From NCBI GenBank assembly GCA_902531885.1, contig CACAFZ010000009.1, positions 1 through 33,663 on the forward strand: a DNA stretch of 33,663 nt, given 5' to 3'. Positions 19,552-27,638 of the stretch are shown here, piece after piece. The position numbers and the translations under genes were made by a program. How positions within the stretch are numbered: the first letter of the stretch is position 1; every line of letters starts with the position of its first letter. The notes beneath the pieces were generated by a model. That model was given only the letters and a program-made list of their open reading frames with translations. It had not been told where the DNA came from and did no database searches. The stretch is from an uncultured Pelagibacteraceae bacterium. GTDB taxonomy: Bacteria > Pseudomonadota > Alphaproteobacteria > Pelagibacterales > Pelagibacteraceae.

Positions 19552-20487
19552 ATGATCTCAAAAAATTCTAAAATATATGTTGCTGGACATAATGGATTAG
19601 TTGGAAGTGCAATTGTTAGAAAATTAAAACAAAAAGGTTATAATAATATTTTAACAGCTAGCAAAAACAAATTAGATTTAACAAATCAAAATAAAGTTTT
19701 TAATTTTCTAAAAAAAAATAAACCAAAATTTTTATTTATAGCAGCAGCAAAAGTTGGAGGAATTTTATCTAATAATAAATATAAAGCAGATTTTATTTAC
19801 AATAATTTATCTATTCAAACTAATCTAATTCACTCAGCGTACTTAAACAAAATTAATAATTTAATATTTTTGGGTTCGAGCTGTGTTTATCCAAGAAATT
19901 GTAAACAACCAATAAAGGAAGAATATCTTATGAATGGAAAATTAGAGGAAACAAATGATGCTTATGCAGTTGCGAAGATTGCAGGTCTTAAAATGTGTGA
20001 AAGCTATAATCAACAATATGGAACAAACTACAAATGCTTAATGCCAACAAATACTTTTGGCCCAAATGATAATTACGATGATATGAACTCACATTTCTTT
20101 CCAGCTTTAATAAAAAAAATTCATAAACTAAAAGTAAAAAAAAAATACAATCTTAAGATTTGGGGAAATGGAAAAGCAAAAAGGGAAGTAATTTATGTAG
20201 ATGATGTTGCGGATGCATGCATATATTTTATGAAAAAGAAAATTAAAGAAAGCATCATAAATATAGGAACTGGAAAAGATTATACTATTAAAGATTATGC
20301 TAAAATCATAATTTCAGAAATTTACCCAGATAGTAAAGTTAAAATAATTTTTGACAACTCTAAACCAAATGGCACTCCTAGAAAAGTATTAAATGTATCG
20401 CTCGCAAAGAAATATGGATGGGTAGCGAAAAATAAATTGAGAAATTCAATTCAAAAAACTTATAAAGATTTCGTAAAAATATTTTAA
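19552..20487 (+). CDS. fcl: GDP-L-fucose synthase
   Basis: ORF 311 aa; YVAGHNGLVGSAIVRKL, AAKVGGI, LGSSCVYPRNCKQPIKEEYLMNG, YAVAKIAGLKMCESY, FGPNDNYD, SHFFPALIKKIH. Confidence 0.96.
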   Translation: MISKNSKIYVAGHNGLVGSAIVRKLKQKGYNNILTASKNKLDLTNQNKVFNFLKKNKPKFLFIAAAKVGGILSNNKYKADFIYNNLSIQTNLIHSAYLNKINNLIFLGSSCVYPRNCKQPIKEEYLMNGKLEETNDAYAVAKIAGLKMCESYNQQYGTNYKCLMPTNTFGPNDNYDDMNSHFFPALIKKIHKLKVKKKYNLKIWGNGKAKREVIYVDDVADACIYFMKKKIKESIINIGTGKDYTIKDYAKIIISEIYPDSKVKIIFDNSKPNGTPRKVLNVSLAKKYGWVAKNKLRNSIQKTYKDFVKIF

Positions 20488-20495
20488 ATACCTTT

Positions 20496-21164
20496 CTACT
20501 TTCCAAAATTTTTTATTATTTCAACAAGTATTAAAAAACCATCTTTAAGTACATTCACTTTTTTTTTCCCTGCGTGTCTTTTTCTTTCAAAAATAGGTAT
20601 TTCAGAATACGAAAAGTTGTTTTGTTTTACTTTGGCCGGAAGCTCTATACACAATTTAAAATCATTATTTTTTAAATTTAATTTATTAAATTTTTCAACA
20701 TTACATAAAACATATGTAAATAAAATATCTGTTAATTTAATTTTTAAAATTTTATTAGTAATAAAAGAAAATATTTTATTTCCAACAAAAGTTATTATTG
20801 TATCATCATCGCTTCCTGATCGTTCATTATATCTAGTTCCAAATATAAAATCATTTTTAACCGTTTCTTCAGCTAACTCTTTAAGGTATTTTGGATCAAA
20901 TGAAAAATCTGCATTAAATATGCAGCCAAACTCATTATTTGCATTTTTAAAGCCCTCGATTATTGCCGCACCGTAACCATTCTTTTTTTGTACAATTAAA
21001 TTACAATTAAATTTTTTTGCAATTGGCACCGAAGTATCTTGTTCATTGTCTACTATGACTATTATTTCTCCTATCAATTTATTTTCCATTACTTCTGAAA
21101 GAACTGCTTCGAGACTTTCCACTTCATTTTTAGCTGGTATAATTAATGATATTTTTTTTGTCAT
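20496..21164 (-). CDS. Glycosyltransferase family 2 (polyprenyl-phosphate glycosyltransferase-like)
   Basis: ORF 222 aa; SLIIPAKNEVESLEAVLSEV, VIVDNEQDTS, GYGAAIIEGF, FNADFSFDPKYL. Confidence 0.88.
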   Translation of the reverse strand: MTKKISLIIPAKNEVESLEAVLSEVMENKLIGEIIVIVDNEQDTSVPIAKKFNCNLIVQKKNGYGAAIIEGFKNANNEFGCIFNADFSFDPKYLKELAEETVKNDFIFGTRYNERSGSDDDTIITFVGNKIFSFITNKILKIKLTDILFTYVLCNVEKFNKLNLKNNDFKLCIELPAKVKQNNFSYSEIPIFERKRHAGKKKVNVLKDGFLILVEIIKNFGK

Positions 21165-21205
21165 TTTTGTTATTAATTTTTGTAATATTCATTAATTTTT
21201 TAATG

Positions 21206-21233
21206 TTTACAAATAAAAGTTTTAAGATATAAA
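21206..21233 (+). promoter_or_regulatory. Putative sigma70-type promoter of the 5S rRNA gene (TTTACA-N16-TATAAA)
   Basis: TTTACA at 21206-21211, 16-nt spacer, TATAAA at 21228-21233; expected start ~21240 coincides with the 5S 5' end. Confidence 0.4.
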
Positions 21234-21239
21234 ACCCGT

Positions 21240-21357
21240 TGCCTGGTAATTATTGCGAAAGTGTAATACCCGATTCCATTCCGAACTCGGAAGTCAAGCC
21301 TTTCTGCGCCGATGGTACTTTGTCTTAAGGCATGGGAGAGTAGGTCGTTGCCAGGCT
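21240..21357 (+). rRNA. rrf: 5S ribosomal RNA
   Basis: tgcctggtaattattgcg...cccgattccattccgaactcggaagtcaagcc...gccgatggtact...tgggagagtaggtcgttgccaggct; terminal stem GCCTGG/CCAGGC and conserved loops. Confidence 0.96.
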
Positions 21358-21367
21358 TAGAAACAAT

Positions 21368-21493
21368 ATGAAAATTAAAAGCTCATTAAAATCTTTAAAA
21401 AAAAGAGATTTAAACTCCAAACTAGTTAGGAGAAGAGGGCGCATATACATAATAAATAAAAAAAACCCCAAGTATAAAGCTAGACAAAAATAA
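21368..21493 (+). CDS. rpmJ: 50S ribosomal protein L36
   Basis: Read directly from sequence; absent from ORF track (too short): [41 protein letters not shown], matches the alphaproteobacterial L36 pattern. Confidence 0.96.
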   Translation: MKIKSSLKSLKKRDLNSKLVRRRGRIYIINKKNPKYKARQK

Positions 21494-21506
21494 TCTTTAA
21501 TTTTTT

Positions 21507-22595
21507 ATGATAATTGGTTCAGTATCAGAAAATAGAGATTTAGAGAAAAGGATATCAATAACTCCAGAAATTGCAAAAAAATATATTGCTTTGGGATTTA
21601 AGGTTCAGTTAAGTAAAAATTATGGAAAGCATTTAGGCTTTGAAGATAAAAAATACAGTGATTTTGGAGTTACTTTTGTTGATAATGAAAAATCTTTAAT
21701 AGAAAGCTCAGATATTATAATTCAAATGAGTTTATTAGATGAAGATAAAACTTCTTTTTTAAAATCCAATCAAATATTTATTGGTGTTTTAAATCCATTT
21801 GAAAACCAAAATAAACTTGAAGAATTAATAAAAAGAAAAATTAATCTATTTTCTTTGGAACTATTACCTAGAATTACTAGAGCTCAGTCTATGGATATAC
21901 TTTCTTCTCAAGCAAATTTAGCCGGTTACAAGGCTGTAGTTGAATCGTTTTCAACTTTTGAAAAAGCTATACCAATGATGATGACTGCAGCCGGTACTAT
22001 TCCTGCGGCAAAAGTTTTAGTTGTTGGTGCCGGAGTAGCGGGTTTACAAGCAATAGCTACTGCAAAAAGGATGGGAGCAATTGTATTTGCCACAGATGTA
22101 AGGATGGCTTCAAAAGAACAAGTAGAAAGTTTAGGAGGAAAATTTTTAACTGTAGAGGGAGCTGAAAATTTAGAAACAAAAAGTGGATATGCAAAAGAAG
22201 CATCTGAAGAATTTAAAAAAAAACAAGAAGAATTATTAAGTGAAACACTTAAAAAAATTGATATTGTGATTTGTACAGCCTTGATACCAGGAAAAAAAGC
22301 CCCATTAATAATTAAAGAAAATATGTTAGAAAATATGAAACCCGGGTCAGTAATTTATGATTTAGCAGCTATCCAAGGAGGCAACGTAGCATTTACGGAG
22401 GTAGATAAAATTGTTGAAAAAAATGGAGTTAAAATAATGGGTGAAAGAAATATATTGAATAAATTGCCCACATCTTCTTCTAATCTTTACGCAAAAAATG
22501 TATTTAATTTTGTTACAAACCTATATGACAAAGAAAATAAAAAAATTAATATTAATTTAGAGGATGAAATTATTGCTAAAACAATAATAAAATAA
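21507..22595 (+). CDS. pntA: NAD(P) transhydrogenase subunit alpha part 1
   Basis: ORF 362 aa; EKRISITPEIAKKYIALGF, LPRITRAQSMDILSSQANLAGYKAV, VVGAGVAGLQAIATAKRMGA. Confidence 0.96.
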   Translation: MIIGSVSENRDLEKRISITPEIAKKYIALGFKVQLSKNYGKHLGFEDKKYSDFGVTFVDNEKSLIESSDIIIQMSLLDEDKTSFLKSNQIFIGVLNPFENQNKLEELIKRKINLFSLELLPRITRAQSMDILSSQANLAGYKAVVESFSTFEKAIPMMMTAAGTIPAAKVLVVGAGVAGLQAIATAKRMGAIVFATDVRMASKEQVESLGGKFLTVEGAENLETKSGYAKEASEEFKKKQEELLSETLKKIDIVICTALIPGKKAPLIIKENMLENMKPGSVIYDLAAIQGGNVAFTEVDKIVEKNGVKIMGERNILNKLPTSSSNLYAKNVFNFVTNLYDKENKKININLEDEIIAKTIIK

Positions 22596-22599
22596 ATTT

Positions 22600-22911
22600 A
22601 TGGAGATAGACCCATTTATATTTAGATTTAGTATTTTTATACTTTCTATTTTTATTGGATACTATGTTGTTTGGAGCGTTACCCCTTCATTGCACACGCC
22701 TTTAATGTCGGTAACAAATGCTATTTCTTCAGTAATTATTGTTGGAGCAATTATAGCAGCTTTAGCAGGTAAATCTGAAAATGTATTTGATACAGCAAAC
22801 ATTTTTGGATTTTTGGCTATAATTTTAGCTGCAGTTAATATTTTTGGGGGTTTTTTAGTAACCCAAAGAATGTTGGCTATGTATAAAAAAAAAAAGAAAG
22901 ATAAAAAATGA
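22600..22911 (+). CDS. NAD(P) transhydrogenase subunit alpha part 2
   Basis: ORF 103 aa; GYYVVWSVTPSLHTPLMSVTNAISSVIIVGA, FGGFLVTQRMLAMYKKK. Confidence 0.95.
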   Translation: MEIDPFIFRFSIFILSIFIGYYVVWSVTPSLHTPLMSVTNAISSVIIVGAIIAALAGKSENVFDTANIFGFLAIILAAVNIFGGFLVTQRMLAMYKKKKKDKK

Positions 22912-24305
22912 TCTCATCAAATTTATTAGCCGTTTTTTATCTTATTTCAGGTGTATTATTTATTTTAGCTCTTAGAGGTCTTTCATCACCAGAAACATCG
23001 AGACAAGGAAATTTATTTGGAATAATCGGAATGGCAATAGCAATTAGTGTTACAATTTTGTCTGCTGGTAACTTTTCAACAGGTTTTTTATATTTATTAA
23101 TTTTATTACTTGTAGGAGGATCAATAGGAGCATTTATTGCTTTTAAAATACCAATGACAGCAATGCCAGAACTTGTAGCTGGTTTTCATAGCTTAGTTGG
23201 ACTAGCTGCTGTTTTTGTAGCAATATCAGCATTTTTAAATCCTGAAGTATTTAATTTAGGATTTCCGGGTAAAATTAAAATAGCAAGTTTAATTGAAATG
23301 TCTTTAGGAGCGGCAATAGGAGCGGTAACTTTTACAGGATCAATTATAGCATTTTTAAAATTAAGAGGCCTGATGTCAGGATCTCCTATTATTTTTGTTG
23401 GTCAACATTACTTAAATTTGGCACTAGGTATAATTTTAATTAGTTTAATATTTTACTTATGCAAAACTCAAATTGACACATGGTTTTGGACAATAATTAT
23501 AATTTCATTTTTATTAGGAGTTTTGTTAATCATACCAATAGGTGGTGCAGATATGCCTGTTGTGATTTCTATGCTTAATTCTTACTCAGGTTGGGCAGCA
23601 GCTGGAATTGGTTTTACTTTAGAAAATACTGCATTAATTATCACAGGTGCATTAGTTGGTTCATCAGGAGCAATATTATCTTACATTATGTGTAAAGGGA
23701 TGAATCGTTCATTCTTTAATGTTATACTTGGTGGCTGGGGTGGTACAGATCAATCTTCTTCTAACAAATCCAAAGAAAAAAAACCTGTAAAAAGTGGAAA
23801 TTCAGATGATGCAGCTTTTTTAATGAAAAATGCATCTTCAGTAATAATAGTGCCAGGCTATGGAATGGCAGTAGCTCAAGCCCAACACGCTTTAAGAGAG
23901 ATGGTAGATGCTTTAAAAAAAAATGGAGTGAAAGTAACCTATGCCATTCATCCTGTTGCAGGAAGAATGCCAGGACATATGAATGTTTTATTGGCCGAGG
24001 CAAACGTTCCTTACGACGAAGTTTTTGAATTAGAAGAAATAAATAATGATTTTGCAAATTGTGATGTAGCTTATGTAATTGGTGCTAACGATGTAACAAA
24101 TCCTATTGCAAAAACAGACCCACAAAGTCCAATTTATGGAATGCCGATTCTTGATGTAGAGAAATCTAAGTCAGTTCTTTTTGTAAAAAGAAGTCTTTCT
24201 CCAGGTTATGCGGGTATTGATAATGATTTGTTTTATAGAGACAATACTTTAATGTTATTTGCTGATGCAAAAAAAATGACGGAAGATATTATTAAAAGTC
24301 TTTAA
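22908..24305 (+). CDS. pntB: NAD(P) transhydrogenase subunit beta
   Basis: ORF 465 aa; GGADMPVVISMLNSYSGWAAAGIGF, VPGYGMAVAQAQHALREM, GRMPGHMNVLLAEANVPYD. Confidence 0.97.
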   Translation: MISSNLLAVFYLISGVLFILALRGLSSPETSRQGNLFGIIGMAIAISVTILSAGNFSTGFLYLLILLLVGGSIGAFIAFKIPMTAMPELVAGFHSLVGLAAVFVAISAFLNPEVFNLGFPGKIKIASLIEMSLGAAIGAVTFTGSIIAFLKLRGLMSGSPIIFVGQHYLNLALGIILISLIFYLCKTQIDTWFWTIIIISFLLGVLLIIPIGGADMPVVISMLNSYSGWAAAGIGFTLENTALIITGALVGSSGAILSYIMCKGMNRSFFNVILGGWGGTDQSSSNKSKEKKPVKSGNSDDAAFLMKNASSVIIVPGYGMAVAQAQHALREMVDALKKNGVKVTYAIHPVAGRMPGHMNVLLAEANVPYDEVFELEEINNDFANCDVAYVIGANDVTNPIAKTDPQSPIYGMPILDVEKSKSVLFVKRSLSPGYAGIDNDLFYRDNTLMLFADAKKMTEDIIKSL

Positions 24306-24306
24306 T

Positions 24307-25668
24307 ATGAGAAAAAAAATAATTGTTCTTTTAACAATTATAATTGTTACTTTATTTACTGTAATATTTGGCAGTTTATGGAGCTTAGTTTCAGATAATT
24401 ATGATAAACAAAATAAAGTAATTATAGTACTAAAAAAGATTATTCCTAGAAATATAGCCACATCAGTCAGAGATACAATTTTTATAATTCCTAAACTTAA
24501 GACTGAGAATAAACTATTAGATCTTCAGGTTAGAAAATATGAACAAGGTTTTGATGGAAAATTATTTAATGAAACAAAAATTTCTTCAGAAGGAAAAAAA
24601 GTTTTTATATTTAAAGAATTTTTTTTACCATTTAAACAATTAGATATAAAACAAGGCTGGAATAAACTGTCTAATACATTTAGAGCTCATTATCTTGAAA
24701 TTATAAACGATAAAATCATTGTACTTTCAGGTGAAGGTCAGACAATTTATTTTGATAAAAAAAATATAAATAAAAAAGAATTATTACAAAAAAATTTAAA
24801 AAATAACATTTTTAAGCTGGCCTCAGAAAATCAATTTAAATTTATGGGTGTCAGAGACATTCTTTATGATTCAGGTAAAATTTACATTTCTTTAATTTTT
24901 CAAAATTCTAAAGGATTTTCAATGAACATATATGTTGCTGAATATAATTTAAATTATCTTAATTTTTCATTATTTTTTGAATCTAAAGAATATTCCAAAA
25001 ATTATACAGTGCAAACAGGGGGAAGATTGGAAAAATTTAATGATAAAAAAATCTTACTTAGTTTAGGATCTGCAGAAAGTTTAAAAGATAAAGCTCAAGA
25101 CATAAGATCAACAGTTGGAAAAATATTATTGATTGATAAAAATACTTCTGAATTTGAAGTTATTTCATTAGGTCATAGAAATCCCCAAGGATTACAATAT
25201 TTAAATCAATTTGATTTAGTAATTAATTCTGAGCATGGACCAAAAGGTGGAGACGAAATTAATTTTAATTATTTATCAAACAAAACTCCAAAAAATTTTG
25301 GCTGGCCAATTTCTTCATACGGAGTTCCGTATGAAAGAAATAAAAATGAAAATTATAAAAAATCTCATAAAAAATATGGATTTGAAGAACCTATAAAAAT
25401 TTATACACCGGCTATTGGAATAAGTGAAATTCAATTTTTAGAAAAAAATGACAAATTTGAAAATTATCAAATATTACTAGTTTCATCTCTTAGAGCAGCA
25501 TCTATTTATATTATTTATTTTAACAATAAATTTAATTTAATTGAAAAACAGGACAGAATTTTCTTTTCTGGACAAAGGATTAGAGATTTAGAATATGATA
25601 AAGAAATGAATAAAATTTTTATGATTTTTGAAGTAACTCCTTCATTCGCAGTCTTAGACTTAAATTAA
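24307..25668 (+). CDS. PQQ-dependent sugar dehydrogenase/sorbosone dehydrogenase-like beta-propeller protein, membrane anchored
   Basis: ORF 453 aa; N-terminal TM; TVQTGGRLEKF, SLGHRNPQGLQYL, SEHGPKGGDEINF motifs. Confidence 0.72.
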   Translation: MRKKIIVLLTIIIVTLFTVIFGSLWSLVSDNYDKQNKVIIVLKKIIPRNIATSVRDTIFIIPKLKTENKLLDLQVRKYEQGFDGKLFNETKISSEGKKVFIFKEFFLPFKQLDIKQGWNKLSNTFRAHYLEIINDKIIVLSGEGQTIYFDKKNINKKELLQKNLKNNIFKLASENQFKFMGVRDILYDSGKIYISLIFQNSKGFSMNIYVAEYNLNYLNFSLFFESKEYSKNYTVQTGGRLEKFNDKKILLSLGSAESLKDKAQDIRSTVGKILLIDKNTSEFEVISLGHRNPQGLQYLNQFDLVINSEHGPKGGDEINFNYLSNKTPKNFGWPISSYGVPYERNKNENYKKSHKKYGFEEPIKIYTPAIGISEIQFLEKNDKFENYQILLVSSLRAASIYIIYFNNKFNLIEKQDRIFFSGQRIRDLEYDKEMNKIFMIFEVTPSFAVLDLN

Positions 25669-25691
25669 ATATATTTAAAATTAGAAATTTA

Positions 25692-26414
25692 TTATAAAAT
25701 TTTTTTTAAAAAGAGTGCTTCAGTATGATCTGTTTTTGGTTCATTAACTAATACAAAATTATTTTTTTCTAGAAAATTTTTTAATTCATTCCAAAGCACT
25801 CCACCTTTATAATATTGTTTTTTACTTATTTCTATAAAAATGGATTTGCAAAATTTTATTGAGTCTCTTGCACCTTCTAAGCATTTAAGTTCAGAACCTT
25901 GAACATCTAATACCCAGTGATTATAATTTTTAAGATCTATGGCATTTTGTTTAATAAAATAATCTAAGGTAACCATATTTTTTTGTATTTTTTTTATCAT
26001 TTTCATATCTTTCCATGCACTATTATTTTTTATCTCTTCAGTAAATTTAAAAATTGAAGAACTAGCAGAGTCATTGCTTGAAATATAAAAATCGTGTTCA
26101 CAATTTTTGTCACCAATTAAAGCACAATATGCTTTTTGATTATAATAGTTTTGGACGTGATCTTTTAGCTCTACAAATATTTCATCTATTGCTTCAATCC
26201 AAATTACTTTTTTGTTAAGCCAATTATAATTTTCCGCCTCCATTCCTCTATGGCCACCTATATGTAGTATTCCATCAGAATTAACTATCGCTTCAAAAAG
26301 TTCTTTGGTTGGCTGTGGGGATGTATAAGAAATAGGTTTTCTCCTATTTATTTTAATTATTTTCCAACTAAATATTCTTAAAATTTTTTTAATTATTTCT
26401 TTAAGTATTTTCAT
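25692..26414 (-). CDS. FkbM family methyltransferase
   Basis: ORF 240 aa; LHIGGHRGMEAENY, WIEAIDEIF, WVLDVQGSELKCLEGA, FIEISKKQYYKGG. Confidence 0.85.
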   Translation of the reverse strand: MKILKEIIKKILRIFSWKIIKINRRKPISYTSPQPTKELFEAIVNSDGILHIGGHRGMEAENYNWLNKKVIWIEAIDEIFVELKDHVQNYYNQKAYCALIGDKNCEHDFYISSNDSASSSIFKFTEEIKNNSAWKDMKMIKKIQKNMVTLDYFIKQNAIDLKNYNHWVLDVQGSELKCLEGARDSIKFCKSIFIEISKKQYYKGGVLWNELKNFLEKNNFVLVNEPKTDHTEALFLKKIL

Positions 26415-26457
26415 AATCTTTCAAATATAAATTGAAATTTACTTTTCATGTTATTTT

Positions 26458-26534
26458 TGGTTGCGGGGGACGGATTTGAACCGCCGACCTCAAGGTTATG
26501 AGCCTTGCGAGCTACCAGGCTGCTCCACCCCGCG
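26458..26534 (-). tRNA. Initiator tRNA-Met (anticodon CAT, CCA encoded)
   Basis: Reverse complement CGCGGGGTGGAGCAGCCTGGTAGCTCGCAAGGCTCATAACCTTGAGGTCGGCGGTTCAAATCCGTCCCCCGCAACCA; C1-A72 mismatch and CAT anticodon typical of fMet. Confidence 0.96.
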
Positions 26535-26539
26535 TTAAT

Positions 26540-26734
26540 TTAAAATCTGTTTTTAAGTTTATTTAATTTCTTTACTCTTTTAATATTTTCTTGAAGAATT
26601 CTCTTTTTTTTCTCAGATGGCTTCTCATAATTACTTTTTAATTTAATTATTTTATAAAAACCATCTCTTTGGAGTTTTCTTTTTAAAACTCTAAGAGCTT
26701 GCTCTACATTATTGTCTTTAACTTCTATCTTAAT
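26540..26734 (-). CDS. rpsU: 30S ribosomal protein S21 (start reassigned to ATT codon at 26732-26734; ORF-track start is TTG at 26746)
   Basis: KIEVKDNNVEQALRVLKRKLQRDGFYKIIKLKSNYEKPSEKKKR matches S21; GGAGG at 26740-26744 lies 5 nt upstream of ATT. Confidence 0.9.
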   Translation of the reverse strand: MKIEVKDNNVEQALRVLKRKLQRDGFYKIIKLKSNYEKPSEKKKRILQENIKRVKKLNKLKNRF

Positions 26735-26791
26735 AACATCCTCCAAAAAAAGACACTAGTTATCATTTTAAAATAATATTGTCCAATATAA

Positions 26792-27373
26792 TTAAACATT
26801 AGTTTTTTTTAATAATTCTTCTTTTTCATGTTCTTTTTTTTCTCTTTTTATTCTTCTTTCTGCTTTTTGGATTGCTTCAAATAATTCTTTTTGTGTAAAC
26901 AATCCAATTGCAACTGGATCTTTCGAATTTAAATTATTATAGTTCCAATAATTTTTATTTCTAATTGCTGTAACAGAATTTTTAGTTATTCCAACTAATT
27001 TAGCAATTTGGGAATCTTTTAGAATTGAGTGTTGTTTAATTAGCCACAGTGCCGAATCCGGTTTATCCTGCCTTTTAGATAAAGGTATATATTTTTTATC
27101 TTTATTTTCAGAGGCAGAGATTTGTATTTCGTTAACATTAATATTTAAAGGTCTACTATTGTCTTTAGAAGATTTTTCTAACTCTTCTCTTGTTAGCTGA
27201 CCAGATATTATTGGGTTGTAACCTTTGATTCCTTTGCCAACCTCTCCATCTGCAATTCCTTGAATTTCAACTTCATGTAAATTACAAAACTCCGCTATTT
27301 GTTTAAATGTTAATGAAGTGTTTTCAACTAACCAGACGGCTGTCGCCATAGGCATAAGAGGAGTTTTTGACAT
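26792..27373 (-). CDS. DUF1013 family cell-cycle transcriptional regulator TrcR-like
   Basis: ORF 193 aa; PLMPMATAVWLVENTSLTFKQIAEFCNLHEVEIQGIADGEV...DSALWLIKQHSILKDSQIAKLVGITKNSVTAI. Confidence 0.85.
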   Translation of the reverse strand: MSKTPLMPMATAVWLVENTSLTFKQIAEFCNLHEVEIQGIADGEVGKGIKGYNPIISGQLTREELEKSSKDNSRPLNINVNEIQISASENKDKKYIPLSKRQDKPDSALWLIKQHSILKDSQIAKLVGITKNSVTAIRNKNYWNYNNLNSKDPVAIGLFTQKELFEAIQKAERRIKREKKEHEKEELLKKTNV

Positions 27374-27603
27374 TAGCTCTTTTTCTCTGACCTAAAATTT
27401 TGGAATTTTTTATTAAATTTGCTTACTCTACCTTTGTCCAGAATTTTTTGTTTTCCACCTGTCCAAGCCGAATGTGACTTCGGATCTATTTCTAATTTTA
27501 AAATATCTCCCTCTGATCCCCATGTAGATTTGGTTTCAAATTGACTTCCATCAGTCATTTCAACTTTAATTTTGTGGTAGTTAGGATGTATTTTCTTTTT
27601 CAT
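27373..27603 (-). CDS. rpmE: 50S ribosomal protein L31
   Basis: ORF 76 aa; [29 protein letters not shown]...[28 protein letters not shown]. Confidence 0.95.
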   Translation of the reverse strand: MKKKIHPNYHKIKVEMTDGSQFETKSTWGSEGDILKLEIDPKSHSAWTGGKQKILDKGRVSKFNKKFQNFRSEKKS

Positions 27604-27638
27604 TTTGCGTTTTATAACAAAAGATCGATTAAAAACAA

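Noticed and set aside
20617-20976. Plus-strand 119-aa ORF
   Set aside because: Antisense to the GT2 at 20496-21164, which has clear catalytic motifs.
1-21240. Transposon, integrase or phage gene in the variable island
   Set aside because: No transposase, integrase or phage motif in any ORF and no clear terminal inverted repeats, despite mosaic gene content.
23761-24057. Minus-strand 98-aa ORF
   Set aside because: Antisense within pntB.
26735-26750. ATG at 26739 (minus strand) as the rpsU start
   Set aside because: Out of frame with S21 and terminates after four codons (ATG TTA TTA AGA TAG).
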